A stretch of 64,000 nt of DNA from Candidatus Avimuribaculum pullicola (GTDB lineage Bacteria > Bacteroidota > Bacteroidia > Bacteroidales > Muribaculaceae): NCBI GenBank assembly GCA_018716295.1, contig DVKC01000001.1, forward strand, positions 1 through 64,000, given 5' to 3'. Positions 15,070 through 24,253 of this stretch are shown here, piece after piece (positions within the stretch are counted from its first letter, which is position 1; the number at the start of each line of letters is the position of its first letter). Made by a program: the position numbers and the translations under genes. A model generated the notes under the pieces. That model ran no database searches, had not been told where the DNA came from, and worked only from the letters and a program-made list of their open reading frames with translations.

Positions 15070-15996
15070 TTATTGCCTTGACTGGTCTTTGGCGTAAAGG
15101 TCGTCGATGATGCCATCGGCGAGGCCTATTACTGGCACATAGATGTATTGTGCGTGGATAATGTCGGCAATGGTAAGGAATATGTCGCCAGCAGGTACGA
15201 TAACGTCGGCGCGGTCGGGCTTGAGGTTGAACTGGTCCATTCGTTCCTCGACCGAGAGAGCCTTTAGGCTGCCATGCAGCTTGCGTAGCGAGTCGATGGG
15301 CATGCGCTTTTGCTCGCAGTCTTTTTCGTCATCGTCGAGCAGACGGTAGAGCTTGTTGATGTTGCCGCCCGAGCCGATGATGTTTGTTCCTGGGTATTGC
15401 TGGGCTATTTGCGCCATGTCGGAGCGAAGGCGTTGCCATTCACCGTCGACGACAGCCTCGTTGAGGATGCGCACGGTGCCTATGTTGTAGGAACGGCTGC
15501 TCACCAGCTGTCCTTGCGAGAGCAGGTTGACCTCGGTGCTGCCGCCGCCCACATCGACATACATGTAGTTGCCGTTGCGGTCTTCCATGCATTCGATGTG
15601 GTTGTTATACACCATCTTGGCTTCTTCTTGCCCGGTTATGATTTCGATGTCCAGTCCTATATTTTTTTTGATGTTCTTGATGATTTCGAGTCCGTTTTGC
15701 GCATCGCGCATTGCCGAAGTGGCACAGGCGCGGTAGGCCGACACGTCGTAGATTTTCATCAGGTGGTTATAGACTTTCATCAGGCGCATCATGTTTTTTT
15801 CGCGTTTCTCGGATATGCGCCCGAGCTTGAACACATCGAAACCGAGCCTCAAAGGCACACGCAGGAGTATCTCCTTGGTCGATTTCACTTTGTCGCCTTC
15901 TCGCTTGATGCTTTTTACAAGCAGCCGCGCGGCATTCGAGCCTATGTCGATTGCCGCGTATGTGGTGCTTTTCATTTTTTTCTCGTCGTTTGCCAT
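15070..15996 (-). CDS. ppx: Ppx/GppA-family exopolyphosphatase
   Basis: The protein has 308 residues. It degrades inorganic polyphosphate or the alarmone pppGpp to release phosphate. It has the sugar-kinase/actin-like fold signatures of the family: AAIDIGSNAARLLV near the start, a second phosphate loop DVGGGSTEVNLL near 145, and SGGNINKLYRL near 210. The length corresponds to the core catalytic domains without the C-terminal HD domain of E. coli Ppx, which is common in Bacteroidales. It lies 138 bp downstream of ppk1 on the same strand, so synthesis and breakdown of polyphosphate are encoded together. Ppx versus GppA specificity cannot be decided. Confidence 0.9.
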   Translation of the reverse strand: MANDEKKMKSTTYAAIDIGSNAARLLVKSIKREGDKVKSTKEILLRVPLRLGFDVFKLGRISEKREKNMMRLMKVYNHLMKIYDVSAYRACATSAMRDAQNGLEIIKNIKKNIGLDIEIITGQEEAKMVYNNHIECMEDRNGNYMYVDVGGGSTEVNLLSQGQLVSSRSYNIGTVRILNEAVVDGEWQRLRSDMAQIAQQYPGTNIIGSGGNINKLYRLLDDDEKDCEQKRMPIDSLRKLHGSLKALSVEERMDQFNLKPDRADVIVPAGDIFLTIADIIHAQYIYVPVIGLADGIIDDLYAKDQSRQ

Positions 15997-16134
15997 AGCA
16001 AGTGGTTAAATCTTATGAAATGAGAGTTGGTTAATAATGAGTCGTTGTTGGTTGCCTCTTTGCCGTTTGCCGCGATGTGGCGGTTGTGCGACAACAGGCA
16101 GTAACGCCGCAGGAATGACGAAGCAAGTAGCCGG

Positions 16135-18249
16135 TCACACATTGCCGTTGCCCGTGTCGCCGGGGATGGTTTGCCCGGCTTGAGGCTCTTGGTAACGCTC
16201 GTTTTCGGCAAGGTATTCCTTGTAGAGTTCCTCTTGCGAGCGGAATGGCGTGTCGCCCTCCTTGAAGCGGAAGTTGTTTTCGCCACGGCCATCGACTATG
16301 CGGCCTTGCATGTTGTCGCGCAGGCCATAGTCAACGATGCGCTTCATTTCGGCCTTGATTTCGGGGTCGTAAATTGGTGTCACCACTTCCACGCGGTTGT
16401 CGAGGTTGCGCGTCATCCAGTCGGCCGAGCCGATGAACACGCGTTCCTCGTTTCCGGCCGTGAAGATGAATATGCGCGAATGTTCAAGGAAGCGGTCGAT
16501 GATGCCGGTGATGCGTATGCGCCCGTTTTCAGGAACCACCAGCGAGCAGTTGCCGCGCACCAGCAGGTCGATTTGTACGCCAGCTTCGGCTGCTTCGTAT
16601 ATTTTTTCCACCATCAGGCGGTCGGTAATGTGGTTGATTTTGATTTTTATGCTTGTAGGTAGCCCCTCGCGGCTTCGGCGGATGGTGTCGTTGATGAGCG
16701 TGACGAAGCGGTTGCGCATCACATTTGGCGACACGAGCAATTCCTTGAAAGTGGCTGGGTTGTAGGGGCGTTCGATGAAGCCAAACACGGCATCAACATC
16801 TTTTACAATGCGGCGTGAGGCGGTCATGAGCATGCAGTCGGTGTAGGTGCGGGCGTTGCCTTCGTGGAAGTTGCCAGTGCCGATGCAGGCTATGTCGGGC
16901 CCTTTCGACATGGCTATGTGCAAAATCTTGGAATGCACTTTGAGCCCTTCCACGCCGAATATCACGTTAATGCCAGCTTCTTGCATCCGTTTTGACCAAT
17001 AGATGTTGGGGGCTTCGTCAAAGCGGGCCAGCAGCTCGATCGACACAGTGACTTTCTTGCCGTTTCGTGCTGCGCCTATGAGGGCTTTCACCACTTTCGA
17101 CTCTTTGGCAAGTCGATAGAGGGTGATTTTTATGCTTTTCACGAGCGGACTCATTGCTGCCTCTTGTAGCACACGAATGAATGAATCGAAGCTGTGGTAT
17201 GGCACGTGTATGAATCGGTCGTGTTGTTGTATTTTGGTCAGTATGCTTTCAGGCCCGTCAAGTTCTTTTTTCAAGATGGGATACCATGCCGGATATTTCA
17301 AGTCGGTGCGACCAAAGTCGGGGAACTTCATGAAGTCTTTATGGTTATGGTAGCGTCCGCTTGCCAGCACGGTATCGAGTTGGCCGAGGTCGAGCTTTTT
17401 CAAAATCCCCTTGTACAAGTCTTTGGGCATATTGGTGTCATAAAGTACACGTAGCGGTTGCCCGCGCTTGCGGCTCTTCACGCCTTTTGATATTTTTTGT
17501 AGCGTTCCAGTGCGCAGGTCGTTGTCGATTTCCATCTCGGCATCGCGGGTGAATTTGAACGAGTAGGCTTCAAAGTCGCTCAGCCCGAGGCCTTCGAACA
17601 CTAACGGTAGGCAGCAGCGTACCACGTCGTCGAGATACATCACATATTTCTTGCCGTCGCAGTCGGGCAGCCTGACGAAACGTCCGGCTACAGCCACTGG
17701 CAATTCCAGGTAGGCGTATCCGGCGTGGCGGCGTTTTGCGCCCTCGTAGTGGAATTTCACTCCGAGGTATATGCTTTCGTCGGTTTCGTTGTCAAGCATT
17801 TTTACTGCGTCGAGCCACACTGGCATTATAAGTCCATTGAGGTGGTCGCGGTAGTATTGGCGTATGAATTGCAGCTGTTCGTCGGTGGCTTCGGTGTCGT
17901 TGATGAGGTATATGCCTTCTTGCCTGAGCTCTTCGGTGACGATTTTCACCGAGTGCTCATATTCGACACTGTATTGCGAGTTCAGCTTGTTTATTTGCTT
18001 GATGATTTTGGTGGCCTTTTCACTCTCTTCGGTGGCCGATTTGTCGTGGCACTCGGCGATGCGGCTTTGTGTTGCCACTCTGACGCGGAAAAATTCGTCA
18101 AGGTTGTTGGAATATATCCCCAGGAATGAGAAACGTTCGAGCAGCGGTATGTGCTTGCGTGTGGCTTCTTGCAATATTCGGCGGTTGAAATACATCCAAC
18201 TTACGTCCCTTTCGAGGTAGGGCATTTCTTGTTTTTTCTTTTTTACCAT
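16135..18249 (-). CDS. ppk1: Polyphosphate kinase 1
   Basis: The protein has 704 residues, the usual PPK1 length. It polymerises the terminal phosphate of ATP into polyphosphate, reversibly. The N-terminal domain begins LERDVSWMYFNRRILQEA and has SNNLDEFFRVRVA near 50. The middle carries YHSFDSFIRVLQEAA and KITLYRLAKESK. The phosphorylated catalytic His lies in KVHSKILHI near 438 and a second conserved His in LEHSRIFIF near 590. Both phospholipase-D-like halves are intact. The C-terminal 40 residues (QEPQAGQTIPGDTGNGNV) are a low-complexity extension. ppx follows. Confidence 0.95.
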   Translation of the reverse strand: MVKKKKQEMPYLERDVSWMYFNRRILQEATRKHIPLLERFSFLGIYSNNLDEFFRVRVATQSRIAECHDKSATEESEKATKIIKQINKLNSQYSVEYEHSVKIVTEELRQEGIYLINDTEATDEQLQFIRQYYRDHLNGLIMPVWLDAVKMLDNETDESIYLGVKFHYEGAKRRHAGYAYLELPVAVAGRFVRLPDCDGKKYVMYLDDVVRCCLPLVFEGLGLSDFEAYSFKFTRDAEMEIDNDLRTGTLQKISKGVKSRKRGQPLRVLYDTNMPKDLYKGILKKLDLGQLDTVLASGRYHNHKDFMKFPDFGRTDLKYPAWYPILKKELDGPESILTKIQQHDRFIHVPYHSFDSFIRVLQEAAMSPLVKSIKITLYRLAKESKVVKALIGAARNGKKVTVSIELLARFDEAPNIYWSKRMQEAGINVIFGVEGLKVHSKILHIAMSKGPDIACIGTGNFHEGNARTYTDCMLMTASRRIVKDVDAVFGFIERPYNPATFKELLVSPNVMRNRFVTLINDTIRRSREGLPTSIKIKINHITDRLMVEKIYEAAEAGVQIDLLVRGNCSLVVPENGRIRITGIIDRFLEHSRIFIFTAGNEERVFIGSADWMTRNLDNRVEVVTPIYDPEIKAEMKRIVDYGLRDNMQGRIVDGRGENNFRFKEGDTPFRSQEELYKEYLAENERYQEPQAGQTIPGDTGNGNV

Positions 18250-18397
18250 TGGTGGTATTATGATTGGTTTATCTATGCAAAGTAAGTAAATAATTGTAAC
18301 ATATATATTTCATGTGTGTAAAAAAAACATAATTGAAAATGCTGCGTTGGAGTTGAGTGTCAAATTTTTTTGTGCTGTGCTTGCATGGGTATATGAT

Positions 18398-18433
18398 AAA
18401 AGCCAAGGAGGCTCGGTGGCTTCCTTGGCTTTT
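18398..18433 (-). terminator. Terminator of rpsO
   Basis: AAAAGCCAAGGA (18398-18409) pairs with TCCTTGGCTTTT (18422-18433), a 12-bp perfect stem. Read on the minus strand it lies 31 bp after the rpsO stop. Confidence 0.8.
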
Positions 18434-18464
18434 GTTGGGTTTGCTGCTATCGCGCGTTGCGTGC

Positions 18465-18740
18465 TTACTTGCGGATACCAAGTTCTTTCTTGGCGATGAT
18501 TGCGCGGTAGCGGTTGATGTCTTTGCGCATGAGGTAGTCAAGCATACGGCGACGCTTACCTACGAGTTTCTTCAAAGCGCGTTCGGTGGTATAATCTTTG
18601 TGGTTTGACTTGAGATGCTCAGTCAAATGTGCAATACGGATTGAGAATAATGCAATCTGAGCCTCTGGCGACCCAGTATCAGTATTGCTGGCTCCGTAAG
18701 TGCTAAAGATTTCTTGTTTCTTTTCAGGATCTAAATACAT
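18465..18740 (-). CDS. rpsO: 30S ribosomal protein S15
   Basis: The protein has 91 residues, close to the usual 89. It binds the central domain of 16S rRNA early in 30S assembly. Family hallmarks are clear: MYLDPEKKQEIF at the start, NTDTGSPEAQIALFSIRIAHLTEHL, and the RNA-binding loop with LVGKRRRMLDYL. It is a single-gene unit with its own promoter box (18781-18788) and terminator. In many bacteria S15 represses its own mRNA through the leader; the 35-nt leader here shows no obvious pseudoknot. Confidence 0.97.
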   Translation of the reverse strand: MYLDPEKKQEIFSTYGASNTDTGSPEAQIALFSIRIAHLTEHLKSNHKDYTTERALKKLVGKRRRMLDYLMRKDINRYRAIIAKKELGIRK

Positions 18741-18780
18741 TTCCTATTAAAGTGTTATATGTTAGTAAAAAATCGGTTTG

Positions 18781-18788
18781 CAAAGGTA
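18781..18788 (-). promoter_or_regulatory. -7 box of rpsO
   Basis: TACCTTTG on the minus strand matches TAnnTTTG and places the start of transcription about 35 nt before the rpsO ATG. Confidence 0.65.
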
Positions 18789-18846
18789 GTGCATTTTCCC
18801 GTAATGCGCAAGGCTTTACCCGAAATAAATGCCGTCGGTGCGCCAA

Positions 18847-21072
18847 TTATTTGGTCAGCACCTTGAACGACTGCTCCCCAGTGGCTGATTGCACGGTCAC
18901 CACGTAGGCTCCACCGCAAGGCAGCTCGATAGTGGCCTCGCCGCTTGTTGTGGTGACGCGCTCGACGGTGGCTCCGTCTATCGTTGTCACTGCTATGCTC
19001 GTGGGCGATGCCATCTGCGACAGCCTCAATGTGCGCTCTTGCAGCATGTGGTGGCAAATGGCTGTCTTGTTGGCGATGGCGGCTTGGTCGATGCCCGAGG
19101 TGTTGTCCATGTACTTGTCGAAGAACGCCATGTAGGTGTTCCACCAGTCGGCTGGCACGGTGTGCATCAGTTCGGCGTTGAACGATATTTGCTTATCGGC
19201 TGCGGCCACCTGTTCAAGGTTGTTGTATGGCGCGATGTTGGTGTGTGGTGGGCACACGTTGTCCTGCATTCCTATTGTGGTTATTACTGGACAGGTGATG
19301 CGGGGTGCAAGGTTCTTGGTGTCGAAATAGGATAACGAGGCATACATCTCTTCGTCGCTCAGTCCCAATGCTTCTTGTTGGGCGATTGCCACCGATGCCG
19401 GCCATTGTCCCACTTGGAAATAGTCGGGGAAGTCGCCCATAAACTGTATTGCCGGGGCGATGGCTTGCAGGCGGTCGTCGAGCGCGGCTGCGGCTATGGT
19501 CAGTGCTCCGCCTTGGCTGCTGCCCTCGGCGAAAATGTTACGGGTGTCGGTCTTAGTGCGCGAGGCAATGAAGTCGATGGCACGCACGGCATCGGCGTAT
19601 GCCCCGCGATAATAATAGTCGTCCTTGTTGCCAAACCCGTAGGCAAACCAGTCGCCGTAGGCGTTCACGTATGGCGGGCGGTTGTTGATCCACTGGCCGC
19701 GCGTCGAGAATGTCAGTTCTATCCAACCTGGGTTGTCGCCTCCGTTCATGCACCATGGATCAGAAGTGCCGTCGCTGTCATAGCCTTGGTAGTGGATAAG
19801 GGCGGGGTAGGTGCCTTCGGCTGTCGGTTCGGCATAGTAGCCGCGCACTGTGATGTCGTTGCCTGTGCCGTCGGCCACCGATTTCATTTCCACGAGGTAA
19901 ACTTTGCGGTCGGCCGAGCTGTGTTCGGGCAGTTCGGTGAGGGTGTATTGTGGGTCAACCTCCTTGAGCTGTGCGAGTACGTCGTCCCAGAACGGGTCGA
20001 AGTCGCCCTGCGCGTCGGGGGCCGAGATGATTTCGGTGGGGGCGTAGCCTATGTTGAAGCTGCGAGCCAGCTCGTCGTTGACGCTGATGGTGCATTGGTA
20101 GAAGCCAGGCTCGCCCAGTTCGAGGTCGAAAGTTGCTGTTTGTGTGCTGTTGGCAGCCACGTCCACATCTTGGGCATACCTCACCCAACTTTGCAATTTG
20201 TCGGTGCGTACTTCCACCCTCACGTCGGCCGTGGTGGTGTTTGTCGTCGGGTTGGTGATTTTCACTTGTACCGTCGGCATTTCGTCGCGGTTCCACACCC
20301 AGTCGTCGCCAGTGACAGGCACGTTGAGTTCCAGCGGTACGATGGCAGCGGGGTCGATGAGGTCGATGGCAGTAAGTGTGTAGCCAATGCCACGCACTAT
20401 TACGCCGCCACTCTGCAATTCGGCGAGCATCGCGCTTGTGATGGTGTATTCAAAGTAGTTGCTGCTCAGCTGCGTGAAGCCAGCCGCGTCGGGCATATCG
20501 GTCCACGAGGTGGTGCAGATGCCGCCTTGCGCACCCGCTTGGAGGTTATCGATTTTCATGCGCAGCAAGAACCCTTCTTGCGCCTTGGCAAATGTTGACG
20601 GCGATATTTGCTGGAACACGTCCCAACTGTCGATGACTGTGTTTCCTATCCACACCGAGTTTTCATATCCGGCACCGCCATTGCCGGCAACGATGTCAAC
20701 CGAGGTGAGCGTGTAGCCGCATCCATCGATGAGCAGCCCCGACGATTGCAGTGCCGCGAGCATATCGGCAGTGACGTAATACGACATAGTGGTCGCCCCG
20801 TTGGGGATTGCTGCCGAACCTCCGCCTGGAAGGTCGCCCCACGAACCGTCGCTGAGCCTTATTTGCGGGTAGGTCGATTGGTCGGCCACGTCGGTTACGG
20901 CTATGGCGATTTGGTCGGCGATGTCGGTATCGGCAAATTTAGCGGCTTCGATAGTCACATTCGTGCCGGTGTTCCAGTCGATGGGTTGGCTGCCGCTCCA
21001 CAAGTTGGTGGTTTGTGCCATTGCCGCCGTCATTGTGGCCGCGATGGCGATTGAGGTAAAAATACGTTTCAT
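18847..21072 (-). CDS. Secreted acetyl-xylan-esterase-like protein (CE7/AXE1) with duplicated N-terminal module
   Basis: The protein has 741 residues. After a signal peptide (MKRIFTSIAIAATMTAAMAQ) come two related beta-modules, about 22-120 and 125-240. They share the core YVTADMLAALQSSGLLIDGCGYTLT versus YTITSAMLAELQSGGVIVRGIGYTLT (longest shared runs given) and look like carbohydrate-binding repeats. A beta-sandwich linker (about 245-340) precedes the alpha/beta-hydrolase domain of the AXE1/CE7 family. Its nucleophile is in GSSQGG near 514, the acid is probably in GMQDNVCPP and the His in ELMHTVP. CE7 enzymes remove acetyl groups from xylo-oligosaccharides and other sugars. The last 70 residues resemble a T9SS sorting domain (GGAYVVTVQSATGEQSFKVL). 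The exact substrate is not determinable. Confidence 0.85.
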   Translation of the reverse strand: MKRIFTSIAIAATMTAAMAQTTNLWSGSQPIDWNTGTNVTIEAAKFADTDIADQIAIAVTDVADQSTYPQIRLSDGSWGDLPGGGSAAIPNGATTMSYYVTADMLAALQSSGLLIDGCGYTLTSVDIVAGNGGAGYENSVWIGNTVIDSWDVFQQISPSTFAKAQEGFLLRMKIDNLQAGAQGGICTTSWTDMPDAAGFTQLSSNYFEYTITSAMLAELQSGGVIVRGIGYTLTAIDLIDPAAIVPLELNVPVTGDDWVWNRDEMPTVQVKITNPTTNTTTADVRVEVRTDKLQSWVRYAQDVDVAANSTQTATFDLELGEPGFYQCTISVNDELARSFNIGYAPTEIISAPDAQGDFDPFWDDVLAQLKEVDPQYTLTELPEHSSADRKVYLVEMKSVADGTGNDITVRGYYAEPTAEGTYPALIHYQGYDSDGTSDPWCMNGGDNPGWIELTFSTRGQWINNRPPYVNAYGDWFAYGFGNKDDYYYRGAYADAVRAIDFIASRTKTDTRNIFAEGSSQGGALTIAAAALDDRLQAIAPAIQFMGDFPDYFQVGQWPASVAIAQQEALGLSDEEMYASLSYFDTKNLAPRITCPVITTIGMQDNVCPPHTNIAPYNNLEQVAAADKQISFNAELMHTVPADWWNTYMAFFDKYMDNTSGIDQAAIANKTAICHHMLQERTLRLSQMASPTSIAVTTIDGATVERVTTTSGEATIELPCGGAYVVTVQSATGEQSFKVLTK

Positions 21073-21113
21073 TTAATTGTGATATTTGTTTTTAGGTTAT
21101 ATTCTCGATGCTG

Positions 21114-21121
21114 CAAAATTA
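21114..21121 (-). promoter_or_regulatory. -7 box of the esterase gene
   Basis: TAATTTTG on the minus strand fits TAnnTTTG. It lies 42 bp before the start codon at 21072. Confidence 0.5.
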
Positions 21122-21197
21122 TGCACAGTGTATGGCATATAATTACACTATTTTGCTCAATCATTGCACTATGCTGCCGTTGCCGTTAAAAAACGTG

Positions 21198-21432
21198 TAC
21201 GCTCGCCTTGCACTACTTTGGATAAGATAGGCTGCGGCTCGGTAATGCAAAAAACAGCGAGCTATTTTTTGCTATTACGCTCGCCTTGCACTACTTTAGA
21301 TAAGATAGGTTGCGGCTCGGCAATGCAAAAAACAGCGAGCTATTTTTTGCTATTACGCTCGCCTTGCACTACTTTAAATAAGATAGGCTGCGGCTCGGTA
21401 ATGCAAAAAAACAGCGAGCTATTTTTTGCTAT
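21198..21432 (+). repeat. Three tandem 78/79-bp repeats carrying decayed copies of the typA promoter
   Basis: Units start at 21198, 21276 and 21354, and a partial fourth at 21433 runs into the working typA promoter. Each contains TACGCTCGCCTTGCACTAC, then CTTT, a CGGCTCGG segment and GCAAAAAA...TTTTTTGC as an inverted repeat. Differences between copies are a few substitutions and one extra A in the third. In the first three copies the -7 position reads TACTTTG, TACTTTA and TACTTTA. In the final copy it is the full TATCTTTG. The frame stays open across the repeats, but this is not coding. Confidence 0.85.
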
Positions 21433-21456
21433 TACGCTCGCCTTGCACTATCTTTG
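21425..21456 (+). promoter_or_regulatory. Promoter of typA
   Basis: TTTG (21425-21428) and TATCTTTG (21449-21456) are separated by 20 bp, fitting the Bacteroidetes consensus. Transcription would start near 21463, leaving a leader of about 16 nt before the ATG at 21479. Confidence 0.75.
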
Positions 21457-21478
21457 CACCCGAAATTCAGGGAAGTGT

Positions 21479-23278
21479 ATGCAAAATATCAGGAACATTG
21501 CTATCATCGCGCACGTTGACCATGGCAAGACTACATTGGTTGACAAAATGTTGCTTGCCGGAAATCTGTTCCGCGACAATCAGAACACCGGGGAACTTAT
21601 CCTCGACAACAACGACTTGGAACGTGAGCGAGGTATTACAATCTTGTCGAAAAACGTTTCAATAAACTATAACGGTTACAAAATCAACATCATCGACACT
21701 CCGGGACACTCCGACTTCGGTGGCGAGGTGGAGCGTGTACTCAACATGGCCGACGGTTGCCTGCTACTTGTTGATGCTTTTGAAGGACCTATGCCGCAGA
21801 CGCGTTTCGTGCTGCAAAAGGCTTTGGAAATCGGATTGAAGCCGATTGTTGTAATAAATAAGGTGGACAAGCCCAATTGCCGGCCTATCGAGGTGCAGGA
21901 CATGGTGTTTGACCTGATGTGCAACCTCAATGCCACCGACGACCAGCTTGATTTCCCGACAATCTTCGGCTCGGCCAAGAATGGGTGGATGAGCGACGAC
22001 TGGACAAAGCCTACCGACAACATCAATGCCGTGCTTGATGCCATCATCAAGTATATCCCGGCACCGCAAGTGATTGAAGGCGACGCACAGATGCTTATTA
22101 CTTCGCTCGACTTCTCGTCATACGTCGGACGTATCGCAATCGGGCGTGTGCACCGTGGCGAGTTGCGTGAGGGCATGGATATTGCCTTGTGCCGCAAGGA
22201 TGGCTCGGTGAGCAAGCAGCGCATCAAGGAGCTTCATGTGTTTGAAGGCATGGGGCGCAAGCGTGTAAAGTCGGTGATGTCGGGCGACATTTGCGCTATT
22301 GTGGGGCTTGAAGGGTTTGAGATTGGCGACACGATTGCCGACGTTAACAACCCTGAGCCGCTTCCGCGCATCGCCATCGACGAGCCTACGATGTCGATGA
22401 CGTTCACCATCAACGATTCGCCTTTCTTTGGCAAGGACGGCAAGTATGTGACCTCGCGCCACATTGCCGAACGCCTCACCAAGGAGCTTGACCGCAACTT
22501 AGCACTGCGTGTGGCTCGCACCGAGAGCGACGACGCTTGGACTGTGTATGGCCGTGGCGTGTTGCACTTGGCGGTGCTGATTGAAACCATGCGCCGCGAG
22601 GGCTATGAGCTGCAAGTGGGTCAGCCGCAGGTGATAGTGAAGGAAATCGACGGTAATAAGTGTGAGCCGGTGGAATTGTTGTCGATAAATGTGCCAGAGG
22701 AGTATTCGAGCAAGATCATCGACATGGTTACGCGCCGCAAGGGCGAAATGGTGTCGATGGCGACGCAAAACGACCGCATACAGATGGAATTCAACATTCC
22801 CTCGCGCGGTATCATCGGGTTGCGCACCAATGTGCTGACGGCATCGGCTGGTGAGGCTATCATGTCGCACCGTTTCCTTGAATATCAGCCGTGGAAAGGC
22901 GACATCGAACGCCGCACCAACGGGTCGCTCATCGCCATGGAGAGTGGCACGGCATACGCCTACGCCATCGACAAGCTGCAAGACCGTGGGCGTTTCTTCA
23001 TCTTCCCGCAAGAAGAGGTGTATGCCGGGCAGGTGGTCGGCGAGAATGCCAAGGAGAACGATATAGTGGTTAACGTCACCAAGTCGAAGAAGCTCACCAA
23101 CATGCGAGCTTCGGGTGCCGACGACAAGGCCCGCATCGTGCCACCGGTGGTGTTCAGCCTCGAAGAAGCGCTTGAGTATATCAAGGCCGACGAATATGTC
23201 GAGGTTACGCCGCATCATATCCGTTTGCGCAAAATTATCCTCGACGAGAACGAGCGCAAGCGCGCCAACCGCAACTGA
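21479..23278 (+). CDS. typA: Ribosome-associated GTPase TypA/BipA
   Basis: The protein has 599 residues from [17 protein letters not shown]; the frame is open further upstream through promoter repeats, but family length and the promoter fix this start. It is a translational GTPase that binds 70S ribosomes and aids 50S assembly, especially under stress or cold. G motifs: [10 protein letters not shown] (G1), RGITI (G2), DTPGHSDF (G3), NKVDKP (G4) and a SAKNGW-like G5. EF-G-like domains and the TypA-specific C-terminal domain follow ([18 protein letters not shown], and [17 protein letters not shown]). It is complete and ordinary apart from its unusual promoter region. Confidence 0.96.
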   Translation: MQNIRNIAIIAHVDHGKTTLVDKMLLAGNLFRDNQNTGELILDNNDLERERGITILSKNVSINYNGYKINIIDTPGHSDFGGEVERVLNMADGCLLLVDAFEGPMPQTRFVLQKALEIGLKPIVVINKVDKPNCRPIEVQDMVFDLMCNLNATDDQLDFPTIFGSAKNGWMSDDWTKPTDNINAVLDAIIKYIPAPQVIEGDAQMLITSLDFSSYVGRIAIGRVHRGELREGMDIALCRKDGSVSKQRIKELHVFEGMGRKRVKSVMSGDICAIVGLEGFEIGDTIADVNNPEPLPRIAIDEPTMSMTFTINDSPFFGKDGKYVTSRHIAERLTKELDRNLALRVARTESDDAWTVYGRGVLHLAVLIETMRREGYELQVGQPQVIVKEIDGNKCEPVELLSINVPEEYSSKIIDMVTRRKGEMVSMATQNDRIQMEFNIPSRGIIGLRTNVLTASAGEAIMSHRFLEYQPWKGDIERRTNGSLIAMESGTAYAYAIDKLQDRGRFFIFPQEEVYAGQVVGENAKENDIVVNVTKSKKLTNMRASGADDKARIVPPVVFSLEEALEYIKADEYVEVTPHHIRLRKIILDENERKRANRN

Positions 23279-23306
23279 CACTTTGTTTCATAATTTTATA
23301 TTTTGG

Positions 23307-23344
23307 CCCGGAGCTGTGATATTCATCGCCCCGGGTGTTTTTTT
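23307..23344 (+). terminator. Terminator of typA
   Basis: CCCGG (23307-23311) pairs with CCGGG (23331-23335), with additional partial pairing inside and a run of T from 23338. It lies 29 bp after the typA stop. Confidence 0.5.
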
Positions 23345-23429
23345 CAATTGACAATTGACGATTGGCAATTGGCAATTGCACTGCGCTAATCGAAAACTAT
23401 GTCACTTTATGACACCTTTTTCGATTAGC

Positions 23430-23674
23430 ATGGAACGAATAGAACGGAGAAAATATATTGATGAACTCGTGTCGTTGCAGCGTAATGGCATGATAAAGGT
23501 AATAACAGGAATGAGGCGGTGCGGCAGGAGCGAGCTTCGTTGCTGAAGGTTGATGATTCGTTCAAGAAACTCATCATTGTTGGCGAGGAGTGTCCGGTCA
23601 TGAGAGATGACGCAGGAATTACCACTATGAGCATATATGACTTCCTTTTGAAGGACAATTCGCTGGAATTGTAG
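23430..23674 (+). pseudogene. Remnant of an AAA ATPase (AAA_14/DUF4143-type) gene with its middle deleted
   Basis: The first frame gives MERIERRKYIDELVSLQRNG and the P-loop stretch VITGMRRCGRS, the N-terminus of the ATPase family, then stops at TGA. In a second frame, starting at the same point, the sequence continues with LLKVDDSFKKLIIVGEECP and ends DFLLKDNSLEL, which is the C-terminus of the same family. About 300 internal codons are missing and the joint shifts frame. The P-loop Lys is also changed (CGRS rather than CGKS). An IS200-type transposase gene starts within 30 bp. A full-length relative lies at 38902-40131. Confidence 0.8.
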
Positions 23675-23702
23675 GCGTGCGTTGGGCATTGCAAAGCTGA
23701 TT

Positions 23703-24155
23703 TCAGTCAGTGAACAGGTATCTTGTGTCATATTCGACATCATGCTCTTTGAAGATGTTTTTTAGTTCGTCTGCCAATGACGCTTTGCGGTGGTGTTCCT
23801 TTTGCCCTTTGATGTAATTGATTATTCGTGTCCTGTCGCCATACGACACCGACAGGGCACAGTACGACTTTCCCCAACCATCGAACAATGGAAATTTGCT
23901 GTGGTTGTCGGCAACAAAACGATGTGCGGCGGTTTTCATGTCGCGTATAAGGTCGGGCATATATTCAGTGACTGGCACTTGCACGAGAATGTGTATGTGG
24001 TCGGGCGTTCCGCCTATTCGATAGAGAAAACAGGAGCGATTTTTGAGGAATCCCCAAATATAGGAGTAAAGTGCCTTTTCGTGTTCCTCGCAGATTGCCG
24101 GGAGGCTGCGTTTGGTGCGGAATACTATGTGGTATAAGATTTTGGAGTAGCTCAT
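23703..24155 (-). CDS. tnpA: IS200-type Y1 transposase
   Basis: The protein has 150 residues. It is a single-domain HUH transposase of the IS200/IS605 family that moves single-stranded DNA by a tyrosine nucleophile. Motifs: the fold opening ILYHIVFRTKRSLP, the HUH pair in DHIHILVQVP near 53-60, and the catalytic Tyr in INYIKGQKEHHR near 118. The gene is intact. IS200 ends are subterminal hairpins rather than inverted repeats, and I could not define them here. It may be a domesticated or full IS. No tnpB is nearby. Confidence 0.88.
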   Translation of the reverse strand: MSYSKILYHIVFRTKRSLPAICEEHEKALYSYIWGFLKNRSCFLYRIGGTPDHIHILVQVPVTEYMPDLIRDMKTAAHRFVADNHSKFPLFDGWGKSYCALSVSYGDRTRIINYIKGQKEHHRKASLADELKNIFKEHDVEYDTRYLFTD

Positions 24156-24253
24156 TGTGCTTGGTATTTGTTTGCAAATTTAGTAAAATGTTTCAAGCGG
24201 TGCTGATATGCCTATGTAAAACTCGGGCAATCTCATTTAATCCACTATATAGT

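Noticed and set aside
15310-16023. Long plus-strand frame opposite ppx
   Set aside because: It is antisense to a clear Ppx/GppA protein and arises from the GC-biased codons of the real gene, as do other long antisense frames over ppk1, the esterase, typA, the GH18 genes and uvrA.
21198-21432. CRISPR array
   Set aside because: The repeats are directly adjacent 78-79 bp units without variable spacers and no cas genes are present. No CRISPR-like array was seen anywhere in the window.
21164-21478. N-terminal extension of about 105 residues on TypA
   Set aside because: It translates the 78-bp promoter repeats, shows no protein-like conservation, and a consensus promoter lies inside it at 21425-21456.
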